From positions 1 to 42,396 of the forward strand of contig NZ_CAIPNF010000466.1 of assembly GCF_903866365.1 (NCBI RefSeq): a DNA stretch of 42,396 nucleotides. The letters are read 5' to 3'. This document shows, one piece after another, positions 40,963 to 42,396 of this stretch (position 1 is the stretch's first letter; each line of letters opens with the position of its first letter). Both the position numbers and the translations under genes were made by a program. The notes beneath the pieces were generated by a model. It saw only the letters and a program-made list of their open reading frames with translations, had not been told where the DNA came from and did not search any database. The DNA comes from an uncultured Thiocystis sp. (lineage in GTDB: Bacteria > Pseudomonadota > Gammaproteobacteria > Chromatiales > Chromatiaceae).

Positions 40963-42222
40963 ATGGCTCCCCACCCCACGGCGATCGAGACCAAACTGGC
41001 CGCGGCGCGCACCCGGCTGATCCTGGACAAGCCCTTTCTGGGCGCGCTGGTGCTGCGTCTGCCGCTGCGCGCGGCCAATTCCGATTGGTGCCCAACGACC
41101 GCCACCGATGCCCGTGCCTTCTATTACAACCCCGATTACATTCAGTCGTTGAGCCTGGATCAGACCCAGTTCATGCTGGCGCACGAGGCGCTGCATTGCG
41201 CGCTCTCGCATTTCGCGCGGCGTCAGCATCGCGTCAGGCATCGCTGGGATCTGGCCTGCGATCACGCGATCAACCCGCTGCTGATCGATGACGGACTCAC
41301 GCCCCCGTCCAACGCCTTGTCGCTGTCGCAGTTCAAGGGGCTGACCGCCGAGGAAATCTATCCGCTGCTCGACGAGCAGGATGATTCGGAGACCCTGGAC
41401 ACCCACGCCTATGATCGCGACAACCGGCGCGGCGGCAGCCAGTCCGGGATGACCGAACCGAATCTCGACCGGCGCGAGCGCCCGCGGACTCCACCGGACA
41501 GCGGCGGGGAGGGCGAGGGGCGGTCAGCGAATGCCGACGGGGACGACCGGACCAGCGGCACGGCGGCCGCGCCGCGTCCGCTGAACCCGGACGAACAGGA
41601 AACGCTCGCGGTCCAGTGGCAGCAGCGTCTGGCCGGCGCGGCCCAGCAGGCATTGCAGTCGGGTAAGCTCGGCGGCGAACTGGCGCGTCTGGTCGATCAT
41701 CTGCTCCAGCCCCGGCTGCCGTGGCGCATGCTGCTGGCGCGCTATCTGTCCGCCGTCGCGCGCGACGATTACAGTTATCAGCGGCCCTCCCGCCGCGAGG
41801 GCGATTTCATCCTGCCCAGTTGGCGCGGTCATCAACTCGATCTGGCGGTCGCCATCGATACCTCCGGCTCCATCAAGGATGCCGAGCTGGACGAATTCAT
41901 CGGTGAAATCGACGCGCTCAAAGGCCAGGTGCGCGCGCGCGTGACTTTGCTGCCGTGCGATGTCAATCTCTGCGATGGCGCACCGTTTCGCTACGAACCC
42001 TGGGAGGAGTTTCGGCGCCCGGAAAAGATCGCAGGCGGCGGCGGAACCAGCTTTCTGCCGGTGTTTCGCTGGATCGACCAGACTGGCGCGCCGCCCGATC
42101 TGCTGATCTATTTCACCGATGCCAATGGCCCGTTCCCGGCGCTGGAGCCGCATTTTCCAGTCATCTGGCTGGTGAAGGGACGCGCCGGGGTGCCTTGGGG
42201 CCAGCGAATTCAACTCAATTAA
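40963..42222 (+). CDS. VWA-like protein with HExxH metallopeptidase-like domain (DUF2201 type)
   Basis: A 419-residue protein. The N-terminal domain has the zinc motif HEALH at 74-78 followed by WDLACDHAIN, typical of putative metallopeptidases with DUF2201. A disordered Gly/Arg/Asp-rich linker (about 150-210) leads to a helical part and a C-terminal VWA-like domain with a MIDAS motif DTSGS at 299-303, GGGGTSF (358-364) and TDANG. It works with the MoxR ATPase just upstream. The start is uncertain: the ATG at 40963 lies 8 bp after the upstream stop, while a GTG at 40951 would overlap that stop (GTGA) and add four residues. Peptidase activity has not been shown for the family as far as I know. 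Confidence 0.88.
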   Translation: MAPHPTAIETKLAAARTRLILDKPFLGALVLRLPLRAANSDWCPTTATDARAFYYNPDYIQSLSLDQTQFMLAHEALHCALSHFARRQHRVRHRWDLACDHAINPLLIDDGLTPPSNALSLSQFKGLTAEEIYPLLDEQDDSETLDTHAYDRDNRRGGSQSGMTEPNLDRRERPRTPPDSGGEGEGRSANADGDDRTSGTAAAPRPLNPDEQETLAVQWQQRLAGAAQQALQSGKLGGELARLVDHLLQPRLPWRMLLARYLSAVARDDYSYQRPSRREGDFILPSWRGHQLDLAVAIDTSGSIKDAELDEFIGEIDALKGQVRARVTLLPCDVNLCDGAPFRYEPWEEFRRPEKIAGGGGTSFLPVFRWIDQTGAPPDLLIYFTDANGPFPALEPHFPVIWLVKGRAGVPWGQRIQLN

Positions 42223-42273
42223 TGCAGGAACTCTGGGACAGATCATCAACTCCCATGGTAACTTCTCAATAAC

Positions 42274-42396
42274 TCACGGCACAGCCTGAGCGGCCAAGAT
42301 CCGTTCGCGCACGATTTCCGGCAAGGGCGGGATGTCTCCGATTTGCCCGATGCGGTCATTGAGGTAGTCCCAGAAGGAAATCCCGAGCTTGCGGCA
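42274..42396 (-). CDS. Probable transposase, C-terminal fragment
   Basis: The last 40 codons of a gene that enters from the right edge. The residues CRKLGISFWDYLNDRI, then PPLPEIVRERI, resemble the C-terminal tail of transposases common in purple bacteria and betaproteobacteria, but I cannot name the IS family with confidence. No other feature of the element is in the window. Confidence 0.45.
   Translation of the reverse strand, partial: CRKLGISFWDYLNDRIGQIGDIPPLPEIVRERILAAQAVP

Overview
The window looks like the chromosome of a GC-rich gammaproteobacterium, most probably a purple sulfur bacterium of the Chromatiaceae. The reasons are a RuBisCO-like protein, a sulfide:quinone-reductase-type flavoprotein, a hydrogenase-4-like membrane complex, NarXL-type signalling, yajC-secD-secF, tesA/ybbA/ybbP and several scattered PD-(D/E)XK orphan genes (Uma2, DUF3782, Rpn). 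The assignment rests on gene content and similarity by eye; no database search was run.

Layout. 1-650: remains of two insertion sequences (the start of an IS5-type transposase at the left edge and a degraded IS3-type orfB). 809-2047: a lone ATP-grasp ligase of visibly lower GC. 2113-7085 (minus strand): a NarL/NarX-type two-component pair, a small exported SCP2-like protein and an Atm1-type ABC exporter. 7229-10637 (plus strand): small genes of unknown function, including an S24-like protein without its catalytic serine, then a diiron-type metallo-beta-lactamase/GGDEF fusion. 10610-20339 (minus strand): a long operon with a spermidine-synthase-like methyltransferase, a FaeA-like winged-helix protein, then HyfB, C, E, F, G and I homologues and a diheme cytochrome c. 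20474-20680: a ribbon-helix-helix regulator divergent from that operon, with operator-like palindromes between them.

20967-31743 (plus strand): class I ribonucleotide reductase large subunit behind NrdR-like boxes, FliW, a two-subunit transketolase, a Uma2 protein, a form IV RuBisCO-like protein, and yajC-secD-secF. 31941-33983 (minus strand): an SQR-family flavoprotein and a DUF3782 nuclease-like protein with a 33-bp tandem repeat. 34057-38454: tesA divergent from ybbA and ybbP, with a DUF29 gene between ybbA and ybbP. 38484-39541: an Rpn-type pseudogene and a small acidic protein sharing a terminator. 39911-42222: a MoxR ATPase and an HExxH/VWA partner. 42274-42396: probably the end of another transposase gene.

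The most interesting block is the hydrogenase-4-like operon. Its membrane subunits and the proximal iron-sulfur subunit look intact, but the large subunit has lost the cysteines that hold the NiFe centre, and no ferredoxin-like or electron-input subunit is present. It therefore belongs with the poorly understood energy-converting-hydrogenase-related (Ehr) complexes and sits next to a diheme cytochrome c that could be a redox partner. Second in interest are the RuBisCO-like protein beside a split transketolase, the diiron-MBL/GGDEF fusion, and the S24-like/unknown gene pair.
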